Assembly: GCF_020177595.1 (NCBI RefSeq) | Contig: NZ_JAHTBL010000003.1 | Coordinates: forward strand, 62,001 to 126,000 | Direction of reading: 5' to 3' | Source of the DNA: Cognatishimia sp. MH4019 | GTDB lineage: Bacteria > Pseudomonadota > Alphaproteobacteria > Rhodobacterales > Rhodobacteraceae | DNA length: 64,000 nt | Part shown: in pieces, positions 53,631-61,585 of the stretch | Layout: each line of letters starts with the position of its first letter | How positions within the stretch are numbered: the first letter of the stretch is position 1 | Program-made: the position numbers and the translations under genes | Notes under the pieces: generated by a model | Database searches by the model: none | What the model was told of the DNA's origin: nothing | The model's input: only the letters and a program-made list of their open reading frames with translations

Positions 53631-53789
53631 TTAGCTGGTGGTCGGCACGCAGGTCTGGGTGGTTTCATCCCAGGTCGCGCCCATTTCGCAGCTCATCACC
53701 TGTTTGGTGTGATCGGCGCTGTTGCAGCCCATCGCGGCGGCAAAAGACGGGGCAAGGATCAGGGCCAGAACGGCAAGGGTCGTCTTCAT
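53631..53789 (-). CDS. Small secreted Cys-containing protein (52 aa)
   Basis: A short reading frame with AGGAGAG 6 nt before its ATG. The product begins with a signal peptide (MKTTLAVLALILAPSFAAA) and has a mature part of about 32 residues with three Cys. SCEMGATWDETTQTCV matches the module in the TPR protein downstream (NCTGGMVWDVKTETCV) in spacing and in the W-D and T-x-T-C-V residues. The two genes follow each other on the same strand, separated by a terminator. This may be a small extracytoplasmic partner of the TPR protein. Confidence 0.7.
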   Translation of the reverse strand: MKTTLAVLALILAPSFAAAMGCNSADHTKQVMSCEMGATWDETTQTCVPTTS

Positions 53790-53888
53790 TCAGTCTCTCC
53801 TTCTGTTGGCGTCATAGAAAGGTAGCATGGGTTTCCGTAAGGTCAAAATAGAGAATTCATGGACGCCGCATTCGGGCCATATGACCCC

Positions 53889-53943
53889 GCCCCGGACGTG
53901 ATCCGGGGCCCTTGATGCTGAGGTCCCGGGTCAGGCCCGGGAC
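53889..53943. repeat. REP-like double palindrome
   Basis: Two strong palindromes in a row: CCCCGGA (53890-53896) with TCCGGGG (53902-53908), and GTCCCGGG (53923-53930) with CCCGGGAC (53936-53943). Such G+C-rich elements with a GGGTCAGGCCCGGG-type core are widespread extragenic repeats in alphaproteobacteria. It lies between the VOC gene and the small secreted protein gene. Confidence 0.7.
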
Positions 53944-53951
53944 GGGGGACA

Positions 53952-54590
53952 CTAGGTCAACGCGCGCAGCCCGGAAGGTGTGTTGATTTCAGCGCGATAC
54001 GTTAGCTGCGATCCTGCTACCAAATCCGGTGCACCTTCTATCGCAAGGCTTTGGTAAAGCCCCGTGATCGCAGAAAGATCGGGGTAGGTCATGGTAAAAG
54101 ACACAAGCCGCGCACCAAGGTCCGGAATGTCCGCCATAGAGGTTGGCTCTGACCGGTGATCAATCCACGAAGGTGCGGCCCCATCAAGTGGCAAGCCGCC
54201 ACCGTCGGGGATGGAGAACCCGAATTCGGGGGCCTCTGGCGGAAGGCTGACATGCGCGCCAAAAAGGCCGTCATGGGGCGCGAGCGTGGCGTCCATATCA
54301 TCTGTTCTCGCGACCCATCCCCGCAGGCGTCGGCCTGCCTCCCAATCCTTGTGGACGGTGTCTTGATCGTCCAGGCCGAACCATCTTGGCCGACCCGGCG
54401 ACGTCCCCTTCGGATCAATCGCGACGATTTCCAAGTAAACCCGCCCACCAAGCTGGAGCCGGTGGTTATGCGTGCCCATATAGGCGTGGCGCGTCCCAAA
54501 AGGCACGTCCAGATCAAGGCACTCGCGCACATGGGCGACGCCATCTTCCAGCGTCGGCGCAATGAGTGTCAGATGATCGAGCGCATGCAT
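53952..54590 (-). CDS. VOC superfamily / glyoxalase-like protein
   Basis: A 212-residue cytosolic protein of the glyoxalase-like (PF13468) type. The start HALDHLTLIAPTLEDGVAHV and the later GTHNHRLQLGGRVYLEIVAID show the typical beta-alpha-beta-beta-beta module with the metal-binding His and Glu. A second, less clear module follows. Members act on diverse small molecules; the substrate is unknown. It is 18 nt downstream of purB on the same strand and could be co-transcribed with it. Confidence 0.82.
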   Translation of the reverse strand: MHALDHLTLIAPTLEDGVAHVRECLDLDVPFGTRHAYMGTHNHRLQLGGRVYLEIVAIDPKGTSPGRPRWFGLDDQDTVHKDWEAGRRLRGWVARTDDMDATLAPHDGLFGAHVSLPPEAPEFGFSIPDGGGLPLDGAAPSWIDHRSEPTSMADIPDLGARLVSFTMTYPDLSAITGLYQSLAIEGAPDLVAGSQLTYRAEINTPSGLRALT

Positions 54591-54608
54591 CAGATACCGT
54601 GGCTTGCT

Positions 54609-55913
54609 CTAGTCCTTGAAGACACGCTTGAAGATCGTGTCGACATGTTTGGTGTGATAGCCCATGTCGAACTTCGCCTCGATCCCGTCTATGCCGAGGG
54701 CGGCAACAACATCCTTGTCGGCCAGCAATTCCTCTTTGAAATCAGTGCGCTCTTCCCAAACCTTCAGCGCGTTGCGCTGCACCATGGCATAGGCGTCTTC
54801 GCGGCTGACACCGGCTTGGGTCAGGGCGAGAAGCACGCGCTGGCTCATCACGAGGCCGGGGAATTTGTTCATGTTGTCGAGCATGTTCTGCGGGAAGATC
54901 AGCATCTTGTCGATCACGCTGGTCAGGCGGGCCAGTGCGAAATCAAGGGTGATCGTGGCGTCCGGCCCGATCATCCGCTCGACCGAGGAGTGCGAGATAT
55001 CGCGTTCGTGCCACAGGGCCACGTTCTCCATCGCTGGGATCACGGCAGAGCGGACCATGCGCGCCAGACCGGTCAGGTTCTCGGTCAGCACAGGGTTCTT
55101 CTTATGCGGCATCGCGGAGGAGCCTTTTTGGCCCATCGAGAAGAACTCGGCCCCTTCCAGCACTTCGGTGCGCTGCATGTGGCGCACTTCGGTGGCGATG
55201 TTTTCGATAGAGGAGGCGATGACCCCAAGCGTCGCGAAGAACGCGGCGTGACGGTCGCGCGGGATCACTTGGGTGCTGATGGGTTCCGGCACAAGGCCCA
55301 GCTTTTCGCAGACATGCTCTTCAACGGCGGGGTCGATGTTGGCGAATGTGCCCACAGCACCGGAAATCGCACCGGTGGCGATTTCATCGCGCGCATCGCG
55401 CATCCGGGCAAGGTTGCGGTCCATCTCGGCGAAAAAGCGCGCGAAGGTCAGGCCCATGGTGGTGGGCTCCGCGTGAATCCCGTGAGAGCGCCCGACGCGC
55501 GGGGTGTCTTTATGCTCCATCGCGCGACGTTTGAGGGCGGCTAGCAGCCCTTCGATATCCGCAATCAAGATGTCGGCGGCGCGGGTCAGTTGCACATTAA
55601 AGCACGTATCAAGCACGTCCGAACTGGTCATGCCTTGATGCACAAAGCGGGCTTCCTCAGAGCCCACATGTTCGGCCAGATGGGTCAGAAAGGCGATCAC
55701 GTCATGCTTGGTGACGGCCTCGATCTCGTCAATGCGGGCCACGTCGAATTCCACGTCCTTGGCCTTCCAGACGGCCTCGGCATTCTCGCGCGGGATCACG
55801 CCCAGATCGGCCATCGCGTCACAGGCGTGGGCCTCGATCTCGTACCAGATGCGGAACTTGGTGGCGGGCGACCAGATAGAGACCATCTCGGGGCGGGAAT
55901 AGCGGGGGATCAT
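54609..55913 (-). CDS. purB: Adenylosuccinate lyase
   Basis: A cytosolic enzyme of 434 residues that acts twice in purine synthesis, splitting SAICAR and adenylosuccinate. It belongs to the fumarase/aspartase superfamily: the signature GSSAMPHKKNP is present, GRSHGIHAEPTTMGLTFARFFAE (in parts) and QGMTSSDVLDTC are the other two conserved regions. The ATG at 55913 gives the standard N-terminus MIPRYSRPEMVSIWS; a longer frame adds 14 unconserved residues. Downstream VOC gene follows after 18 nt. Confidence 0.97.
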   Translation of the reverse strand: MIPRYSRPEMVSIWSPATKFRIWYEIEAHACDAMADLGVIPRENAEAVWKAKDVEFDVARIDEIEAVTKHDVIAFLTHLAEHVGSEEARFVHQGMTSSDVLDTCFNVQLTRAADILIADIEGLLAALKRRAMEHKDTPRVGRSHGIHAEPTTMGLTFARFFAEMDRNLARMRDARDEIATGAISGAVGTFANIDPAVEEHVCEKLGLVPEPISTQVIPRDRHAAFFATLGVIASSIENIATEVRHMQRTEVLEGAEFFSMGQKGSSAMPHKKNPVLTENLTGLARMVRSAVIPAMENVALWHERDISHSSVERMIGPDATITLDFALARLTSVIDKMLIFPQNMLDNMNKFPGLVMSQRVLLALTQAGVSREDAYAMVQRNALKVWEERTDFKEELLADKDVVAALGIDGIEAKFDMGYHTKHVDTIFKRVFKD

Positions 55914-56037
55914 AGGGCAGACTTTCGCATTGGTGACTGGATTGGCACCGCTCATATCGCTAGGTCAAAGGGGCGACAAGGCGGGAGGCCGGACATGGGA
56001 CGAATTGCGGCGACTGCCAAGATCACGGAGCACGGCC

Positions 56038-56457
56038 ATGACACGTAAGCTGCGCGATTTTGAAGGCCGATGGCGGCTGGACCGTACCATCGAAGACGCC
56101 AAGACCGGCGGGCAAGGGCGCTTTGAGGGAGAGGCGCTCTTTGAGCCGGACGCCCATGGGCTCCGCTATACCGAAACCGGCACGCTGCAGCTTGAGGGGC
56201 AGCCGGGCTTCACCGCCACGCGCACCTATCTGTGGCGAGCCGATCCGGCGGGGGTCGCGGTCTTTTTCGACGATGGCCGCCCGTTTCACCGCTTTGATCT
56301 GGCCGCGCAGCCGGAAGCCACCCATTGGTGTGACCCTGACCATTACGCGGTGAAATATGATTTTGCGCAGTGGCCGGACTGGAGCGCGCGCTGGGCGGTC
56401 ACAGGCCCCCGCAAAGACTATGTCATGACCTCACGATACGTTTCTGCGACTGCATAA
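56038..56457 (+). CDS. DUF6314 family protein
   Basis: A small 139-residue cytosolic protein. It shows the DUF6314 pattern, a lipocalin-like barrel with DFEGRWRLDR at the N-terminus, RFEGEALFEPDAHGLRYTE, VFFDDGRPFHRF and the C-terminal HWCDPDHYAVKYDF and WAVTGPRKDYVMTSRY. CGGAG lies about 8 nt before the ATG at 56038; a longer in-frame extension upstream is not conserved in type. The function is unknown. It precedes bioY by 67 nt on the same strand. Confidence 0.8.
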   Translation: MTRKLRDFEGRWRLDRTIEDAKTGGQGRFEGEALFEPDAHGLRYTETGTLQLEGQPGFTATRTYLWRADPAGVAVFFDDGRPFHRFDLAAQPEATHWCDPDHYAVKYDFAQWPDWSARWAVTGPRKDYVMTSRYVSATA

Positions 56458-56524
56458 CGCTTGCGCGCGCAGATGGCTTGGGGCAAAACATGGCACAAAT
56501 GACCCCATAGATGGAGACCGGGAC

Positions 56525-57130
56525 ATGAGCATTGCCCTGCAAAACAAAGTTCTGACAGAGGCGTTTGGCGCGTCCGAAGGCACCGCCCTGCGGATCAAAC
56601 AAGCGGTATTGGTGGTGCTGGGCATCGCTGCGCTTGCCATCTGCGCCAATATCAAGGTGCCCGTGCCGGGCTCGCCGGTTCTGATGAATATGGGGACTTT
56701 CGCCGTGCTGACGATTGGTGCGGCTTACGGTCCGCGTCTGGGTCTGGCCACGATCCTTGGCTATATGCTGATCGGGGCGCTGGGCTTTGATGTGTTTCAA
56801 AGCTCCACTGCCGAGCTGAACGGTCTGGCCTATATGACAGGCAGCACGGGCGGCTACCTGCTGGGCTATGTCTTTGCCATCTTGCTTCTGGGCTATGCAG
56901 CGCGCCTTGGCTGGGACCGGTCGGTCGCAAAAATGTCGGTCGCACTCTTTGCCGGTAACGTGGTGCTTTATGTCCCCGGCCTGCTGTGGCTGGGCGTTCT
57001 TTACGGCTGGGACAAGCCGATCCTTGAATGGGGCCTGACGCCGTTCATTCTGGGCGACGCGATCAAGCTGGTGCTGGCCGCTCTGTTGCTGCCGGCGGTT
57101 TGGAAGTTGGTGGGTAAAGCCCGCGGCTAA
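56525..57130 (+). CDS. bioY: Biotin transporter BioY
   Basis: A 201-residue membrane protein with six helices, the substrate-binding S-component of an ECF-type biotin uptake system. Family motifs are IKVPVPGSPVLMNMGTFAVL, LGYMLIGALGFDVF, the loop GGYLLGYVFA and the C-terminal FILGDAIKLVLAALLLP. No bioM or bioN is adjacent; solitary BioY proteins exist in Rhodobacter relatives and can transport biotin alone or with shared ECF modules. Ends with a strong terminator. Confidence 0.95.
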   Translation: MSIALQNKVLTEAFGASEGTALRIKQAVLVVLGIAALAICANIKVPVPGSPVLMNMGTFAVLTIGAAYGPRLGLATILGYMLIGALGFDVFQSSTAELNGLAYMTGSTGGYLLGYVFAILLLGYAARLGWDRSVAKMSVALFAGNVVLYVPGLLWLGVLYGWDKPILEWGLTPFILGDAIKLVLAALLLPAVWKLVGKARG

Positions 57131-57151
57131 GTCCGACATCACCGAATAGAG

Positions 57152-57184
57152 AAAGGCGCGTCCGGTGGGCCGCGCCTTTTTTCT
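57152..57184 (+). terminator. Intrinsic terminator of bioY
   Basis: AAAGGCGCG (57152-57160) pairs perfectly with CGCGCCTTT (57171-57179) and is followed by TTTTTC, 21 nt after the bioY stop. Confidence 0.92.
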
Positions 57185-57209
57185 TTGAGTATTTTAGCAA
57201 AGGTGAACC

Positions 57210-58427
57210 CTAACGCGGGGCAAGGTCCGTGGTGATGTGCGAGCTGGCCTCAAGCGTTTTGTGCACCGGGCATTTATCGGCAATCTCAAGCAAGCGCGCG
57301 CGTTGGTCATCATCCAGCGGGCCTTCCAGATGGATAGCGCGGTGAAAGCCATCTACCTTCATTGTCGTATTGGTCCCAGCGTCCTGCGCGTGCACTTTGT
57401 CATGGGTGACATCGACAAACACATGGGTCAGGGGCCAACCCTTGCGCCGTGCATACATGCGGATCGTCATCGAGGTGCAGGCGGCCAGACCCGCAGACAA
57501 GAACCCGTAAGGCGACATGCCGCGATTGGTGCCGCCATAGGCTTCGGGCTCGTCCGCGATTGTGTGATGATCCGGGCCTGACTGGATGTCTTGCAGGAAC
57601 CCTTTTGCGTCCGCCTCTGACGCGCGCACGATGCCTTCGGGCGCGCCAATGGGCGGGGCAGGCGGGCTGAGCGACAGGTAGCGACCGGACCACGCGGCGA
57701 TCACCTCGGCGGCGTATTCCGCGTCCTCTGCTGCTGTGATCAGGTGATCGGCATTGTCCAGCGTCACAAAGCTTTTGGGATGCTTTGCGGCGATGAAGAT
57801 CTGTGTGGCGTTCTCCACACCCACGACGGCGTCGCGCGGGGCGTGCATCACCAGAAGGGCTGCTTTGAGATTGGCGATGGCGGGGGCAAGCTGTGCGGCC
57901 TCGACGTCCTCAACAAACTCTTTGCCGATATGGAACGGGCGCCCCCCAAGGTTGACAGGCGCCACGCCTTTCTCGCGAATTTCCTCCAAGGCATCTGCGA
58001 AATTATGGGTCACGTGACCCGGATCGAAAGGTGCGCCAAGCGTGACGACCGCTTTGATATGTGCCATCTCGGCAGCGGCTTTCAGCACAGCGGCCCCGCC
58101 CAGGGAATGGCCGATCAAGAGGGATGGCGCCATGCCGCGGTCGGCCAGATAAGCGCTGGCTGCGTGCAGATCATCGACATTGGAGGTGAACGTCGTGTTT
58201 TGAAACTCCCCTTGAGAATGGCCCAGCCCGGTGAAATCAAAGCGCAGCACAGCGATGCCCATAGCGGCCAGACGGCTGGCAATCCGGCGCGCAGCGGGGA
58301 TGTCTTTGGAGCAGGAAAAGCAATGCGCAAAAAGCGCTGTGGCCAGATGCGGCCCATCGGGCAAATCAAGGCGCGCGGCAAGCGTATCGCCGGTATGGCT
58401 GGGGAAAGTGACGCGGTCTGTAGGCAT
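57210..58427 (-). CDS. Alpha/beta hydrolase fused to OsmC-like peroxiredoxin domain
   Basis: A 405-residue bifunctional cytosolic protein. The N-terminal 250 residues are an alpha/beta hydrolase with the nucleophile elbow LIGHSLGGAAVL, an Asp (DAVV) and a late His (NADHLI). The C-terminal 140 residues are an OsmC/Ohr-like domain with the peroxidatic Cys in LAACTSMTIRMYARRK and the resolving Cys in KCPVHKTLE. Such fusions are known in proteobacteria; the hydrolase may release a hydroperoxide-bearing substrate that the OsmC part reduces, but that is inference. It lies convergent to bioY. Confidence 0.9.
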   Translation of the reverse strand: MPTDRVTFPSHTGDTLAARLDLPDGPHLATALFAHCFSCSKDIPAARRIASRLAAMGIAVLRFDFTGLGHSQGEFQNTTFTSNVDDLHAASAYLADRGMAPSLLIGHSLGGAAVLKAAAEMAHIKAVVTLGAPFDPGHVTHNFADALEEIREKGVAPVNLGGRPFHIGKEFVEDVEAAQLAPAIANLKAALLVMHAPRDAVVGVENATQIFIAAKHPKSFVTLDNADHLITAAEDAEYAAEVIAAWSGRYLSLSPPAPPIGAPEGIVRASEADAKGFLQDIQSGPDHHTIADEPEAYGGTNRGMSPYGFLSAGLAACTSMTIRMYARRKGWPLTHVFVDVTHDKVHAQDAGTNTTMKVDGFHRAIHLEGPLDDDQRARLLEIADKCPVHKTLEASSHITTDLAPR

Positions 58428-58552
58428 GGGGGCAGTCTTTCGTGAGGTCAGTGCTGCACACTAGGGGGCTGCCGGTCCACACGACAAGGAGGGCGGCACG
58501 ATATGTCAGCCGCGTCACGGGATGGTGACAGATGAGTGCGCGTGCCGACGCC

Positions 58553-59881
58553 TTAACTTTCGCCCATAAGTCTCTGATCAAACGGGTATTTCGTCAGATT
58601 CTCGAACCCGTCTTCGGTCACGAGCACCTGATCTTCGAGCTTGATCATGAAATCGCCGCCTTCTTCGCCCACCAATGCCTCGACACAGAGAACCATGCCC
58701 GGTTCCAGATGATACTCAAACGCGCCTTCCACGAACTTGTCGGGATAGGCGATCAGAGGCCACTCGTCACATAAGCCCACGCCATGCATCCGGCAGCCAT
58801 ATTTGAGCGCGTCATATTTCGGGTCCAGCTTGTGGCCGCCAAAGGTCAGCTCGCGGAACGGGACACCGGGCTTGAGCAACGCCATGTTGGTCTGGATATG
58901 CTCGACCCCGTGGCGCATCGCCTCGATCATGTCGGGGCGCGGCGCGCGGTCGCCAACCCACCAGGTGCGGCTGATATCGACGCAAATGCCATAGCTGCCC
59001 ACAAGATCGGTATCGAAGGCCACGATTTCGTTATTTTGCACGACGCGTGGGCCGCATTCCTGAAACCAGGGGTTGGTGCGCGGGCCGGAGGCCAGCAGCC
59101 GCGTTTCGATCCATTCGCCGCCGCGCTTGATGTTTTCGGCATGCAGGACCGCCCAAATCTCATCCTCGGACAGGCCGGGCTGGCAGGCGGCCTCCATCTC
59201 TGCGACAGCCACCTCGCAGGCATGCGACGCGCAACGCATGGCAAGGATTTCGTCAGGCCCTTTGATGGATCGGGATTTCTCGGTCACCTCTTCCCCTTCC
59301 ATGATCTCGAAGCCCTGAGCCTCTAGCGCGCGCAGCCCGTGGAGCATGACCTTATCGACGGCAAGGCGCATGTTGCCGCCGCCATGCTCTTCGATCAGAA
59401 CACGTACTTCGTTGGAGAACGCATCGGCGGCGATATCCACCTTGTCCCCACGGTCAAAGTAAAACAGATCTGCGCCCGCGCGTTGCTCGCGCACCAGCGG
59501 GTTGAATGTGCTCAGAAACGGCGCGTTCTTGTAGTCCCAGATCACCATATAGCCATCGGCGCAGACCAGCACGGCGCGGAACGGATTATGCGTGTTCCAC
59601 AGCTGCATATTGGTGCTGTCAGTGGCGTAGCGAATGTTGAGCGGATCAAACATCAGCAACCCGCCATAGTCGCGCTCTACGATGTGTTGGGTCAGGCGTT
59701 TCCAGCGATACTCGCGCATCGCCGCGAGGTTGGGCAGGGTCAGACCCGCCGCTTTCCACTCGTCAAAGGCAAGTTTGGTTGGCCCGATCTCGATCCGGTC
59801 GGCATCGTTGGGGGTGCCGTCGCCAAGGGTTGCGCCCTGCGCGGGGTCGATTTTGCGCTGATCGCGATAGTGGGTGTTCAT
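58553..59881 (-). CDS. dddP: DMSP lyase DddP
   Basis: A 442-residue enzyme of the M24 (creatinase/aminopeptidase P-like) fold that cleaves dimethylsulfoniopropionate to dimethyl sulfide and acrylate. The N-terminus (RKIDPAQGATLGDGTPND) and the region ATDSTNMQLWNTHNPFRAVL are DddP-like rather than creatinase-like. The metal-site residues are D290, D292, D302, H366, D372, E401 and E416. As I recall, the Ruegeria lacuscaerulensis enzyme has D295, D297, D307, H371, D377, E406 and E421, a constant offset of 5. The ATG at 59881 has GGAGG about 5 nt upstream. No other ddd gene is in the window. Acrylate fate is not encoded nearby. Confidence 0.9.
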   Translation of the reverse strand: MNTHYRDQRKIDPAQGATLGDGTPNDADRIEIGPTKLAFDEWKAAGLTLPNLAAMREYRWKRLTQHIVERDYGGLLMFDPLNIRYATDSTNMQLWNTHNPFRAVLVCADGYMVIWDYKNAPFLSTFNPLVREQRAGADLFYFDRGDKVDIAADAFSNEVRVLIEEHGGGNMRLAVDKVMLHGLRALEAQGFEIMEGEEVTEKSRSIKGPDEILAMRCASHACEVAVAEMEAACQPGLSEDEIWAVLHAENIKRGGEWIETRLLASGPRTNPWFQECGPRVVQNNEIVAFDTDLVGSYGICVDISRTWWVGDRAPRPDMIEAMRHGVEHIQTNMALLKPGVPFRELTFGGHKLDPKYDALKYGCRMHGVGLCDEWPLIAYPDKFVEGAFEYHLEPGMVLCVEALVGEEGGDFMIKLEDQVLVTEDGFENLTKYPFDQRLMGES

Positions 59882-60004
59882 TCTGGCCTCCATCCTGCGG
59901 GGATCGTGCTGGACAGCGCGGGGCCTGTCAGGTCAGATCGCGACCTGTTGAGATGTCGCAAATCTCCGGTTGGTTTGCGACGAGATATGTCGGAAACGGA
60001 GCCT

Positions 60005-60799
60005 ATGACCGCCATTCTGCAAGATCATTTGCCGTTCGCGCCTTGGATGCAGGCAGCATCCGCGCGGATGCCAGGTGTGCAGCCGGTTACGATGTCCGAC
60101 TGGTTGCAGGTCGATGAAACCTACAGCGCGCAACTGGCCGAGAAGGCGCGGTTGCTCGAGGCGCGCGCGCCAGAGGTCCTGGCGCTGTCAAAGTCCGCAG
60201 AGCCTGCTGCGCAAGAGCTTCTGGCGCTGGTTCTCGCGCAGTTGCAGGCGCGCCCGGGTTTCAAAGTTAAGACAGATCACGTGATCCGCCCAGATGGGCA
60301 ATCCATCCCCCTTCATCGCGACAGCCCTTTGGAAGTATTGGCTGCTTTGGTTCAAGAGGATTTCGCGATCCTGCTGAAAGAGGGAGGTGAGCATGTGCTG
60401 CGCGGCGCACTTATCTGCTTTCCAGCCAGTTGGTCTTTGTCTGAAAAGCTGGGCCGCCCGCTGTCAACGATCCACGATCCCGTGGACATTTATAGCGGGG
60501 ACATGGCGCGCCGGGTGCAGCGCCTTTTCGATGCGGCGCGACCGGGTCAGCCCCTGATGCGCGCCAATGCGTTGATATATGTGGAGCCGGAGCTGTTTCA
60601 GCCCAGACCCTATGGGCAGGCCAAGCCTGCGCAACCCGGTGATCCAGTGTATATGCGGTCGGAACGGCAGGTGATCTTGCGACTGCCCAAAACCAATGCG
60701 GTCGTCTTCAGCATCCATACCTATGTGGTGGCATGGGCGAACTTGACGGAGGCGCAGCGCGATGGCTGGCGCGCGTCAGCTGGTGCGTTTGATCGGTGA
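60005..60799 (+). CDS. Heme-dependent oxidative N-demethylase family protein (DUF3445)
   Basis: A 264-residue cytosolic protein of the DUF3445 family, which includes the heme-dependent dimethylamine monooxygenase subunit DmmA/HODM. Family segments are FAPWMQAASARMPGVQP at the N-terminus, LALSKSAEPAAQELL, the core ALICFPASWSLSEKLGRPLSTIHDPV, MARRVQRLFD and the C-terminal RQVILRLPKTNAVVFSIHTYVV. The ATG at 60005 gives the family start but lies only 3 nt from GGAG; an ATG at 59987 is an alternative. It is divergent from dddP and its 3' end overlaps the next gene by 24 nt. Confidence 0.82.
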   Translation: MTAILQDHLPFAPWMQAASARMPGVQPVTMSDWLQVDETYSAQLAEKARLLEARAPEVLALSKSAEPAAQELLALVLAQLQARPGFKVKTDHVIRPDGQSIPLHRDSPLEVLAALVQEDFAILLKEGGEHVLRGALICFPASWSLSEKLGRPLSTIHDPVDIYSGDMARRVQRLFDAARPGQPLMRANALIYVEPELFQPRPYGQAKPAQPGDPVYMRSERQVILRLPKTNAVVFSIHTYVVAWANLTEAQRDGWRASAGAFDR

Positions 60800-61501
60800 G
60801 ATCGCCTTGAGCAGCTTCAGCACGACGGAGCCGGATTGCACCTTGGCGGCGGGTGCCGCTTTCGGCTCTGCAGGGGCTTTCGGCTTGGGCTTGAGCGCAG
60901 AAAGTGCGCGCAAGATGACAGAGCCGGACTTGGCTTTGGGCGCGTCCTCGATCTGAGGCTCAGGAGTGGGTGCTGGCTCAGGCGTGGGCTGGGCTTTTGC
61001 CTTCGGCTTCAGCGCAGAAAGCGCGCGCAGAATGATGGAGCCTGACTGGGCTTTTGGCTTGGCCTCGGCTTTCGGGGCGGGGGCGGCTTTGGCCTTTTTC
61101 TTTGGCAATATGGAGAGAACCGCCCGCATAATCACAGATTTTGAACGGGTTGGCGCCTCCAACTCCTTAAGCTCTGCAGCCGGTGCAGGCTTTTCTTCCA
61201 TGATTTCATTAAGATGCGCAAAGAGTGAGCCTTCCTCATCTTGCGGGGCCTCGGCCTGAACCGGGGTTTCGACTGGGTCGGGCATATCGGCCGTGGCTGG
61301 CTCTGCCTCGGCAGGAGGCGCGGCTTTAGGCGCAGATTTCAGCGCTGCGATCCGCGCATTGAGCTGATCCAGTAACCCGGCCTTTTCCTGCGGCGCGTCC
61401 ATGGAGGCGCGGAACGCTTCGCGCAAGGCGCGGTCGGTCACGGTGCAGGCATTGGACGGCGTGTCGATTTTCAAAAACGCGGACGGATCATGTGCGGTCA
61501 T
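60776..61501 (-). CDS. Unknown basic protein with four helix repeats
   Basis: A 241-residue protein I do not recognise. The N-terminal third is helical and acidic. The C-terminal half has four copies of a short amphipathic motif at about residues 122-135, 153-167, 192-206 and 223-237; the second to fourth begin SGS and the second and third are almost identical (SGSIILRALSALKPK, SGSVILRALSALKPK). They are joined by Ala/Pro/Lys/Glu-rich linkers. The helices are hydrophobic on one face and followed by Lys. There is no signal peptide. GGGAGAAG lies 5 nt before the ATG at 61501. It may bind membranes or a protein partner. Confidence 0.7.
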   Translation of the reverse strand: MTAHDPSAFLKIDTPSNACTVTDRALREAFRASMDAPQEKAGLLDQLNARIAALKSAPKAAPPAEAEPATADMPDPVETPVQAEAPQDEEGSLFAHLNEIMEEKPAPAAELKELEAPTRSKSVIMRAVLSILPKKKAKAAPAPKAEAKPKAQSGSIILRALSALKPKAKAQPTPEPAPTPEPQIEDAPKAKSGSVILRALSALKPKPKAPAEPKAAPAAKVQSGSVVLKLLKAISPIKRTS

Positions 61502-61585
61502 TGGGCTTCTCCCATGGGTTTGGGAGACGTTTGACCGAAATTGCGTCGAAATCATGGGAGCGATGGGGAAATTACAGGGCAGCGC

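Noticed and set aside
58553-59881. Annotation as creatinase or Xaa-Pro aminopeptidase.
   Set aside because: N-terminal sequence and the full set of active-site residues fit DddP better, with a constant position offset.
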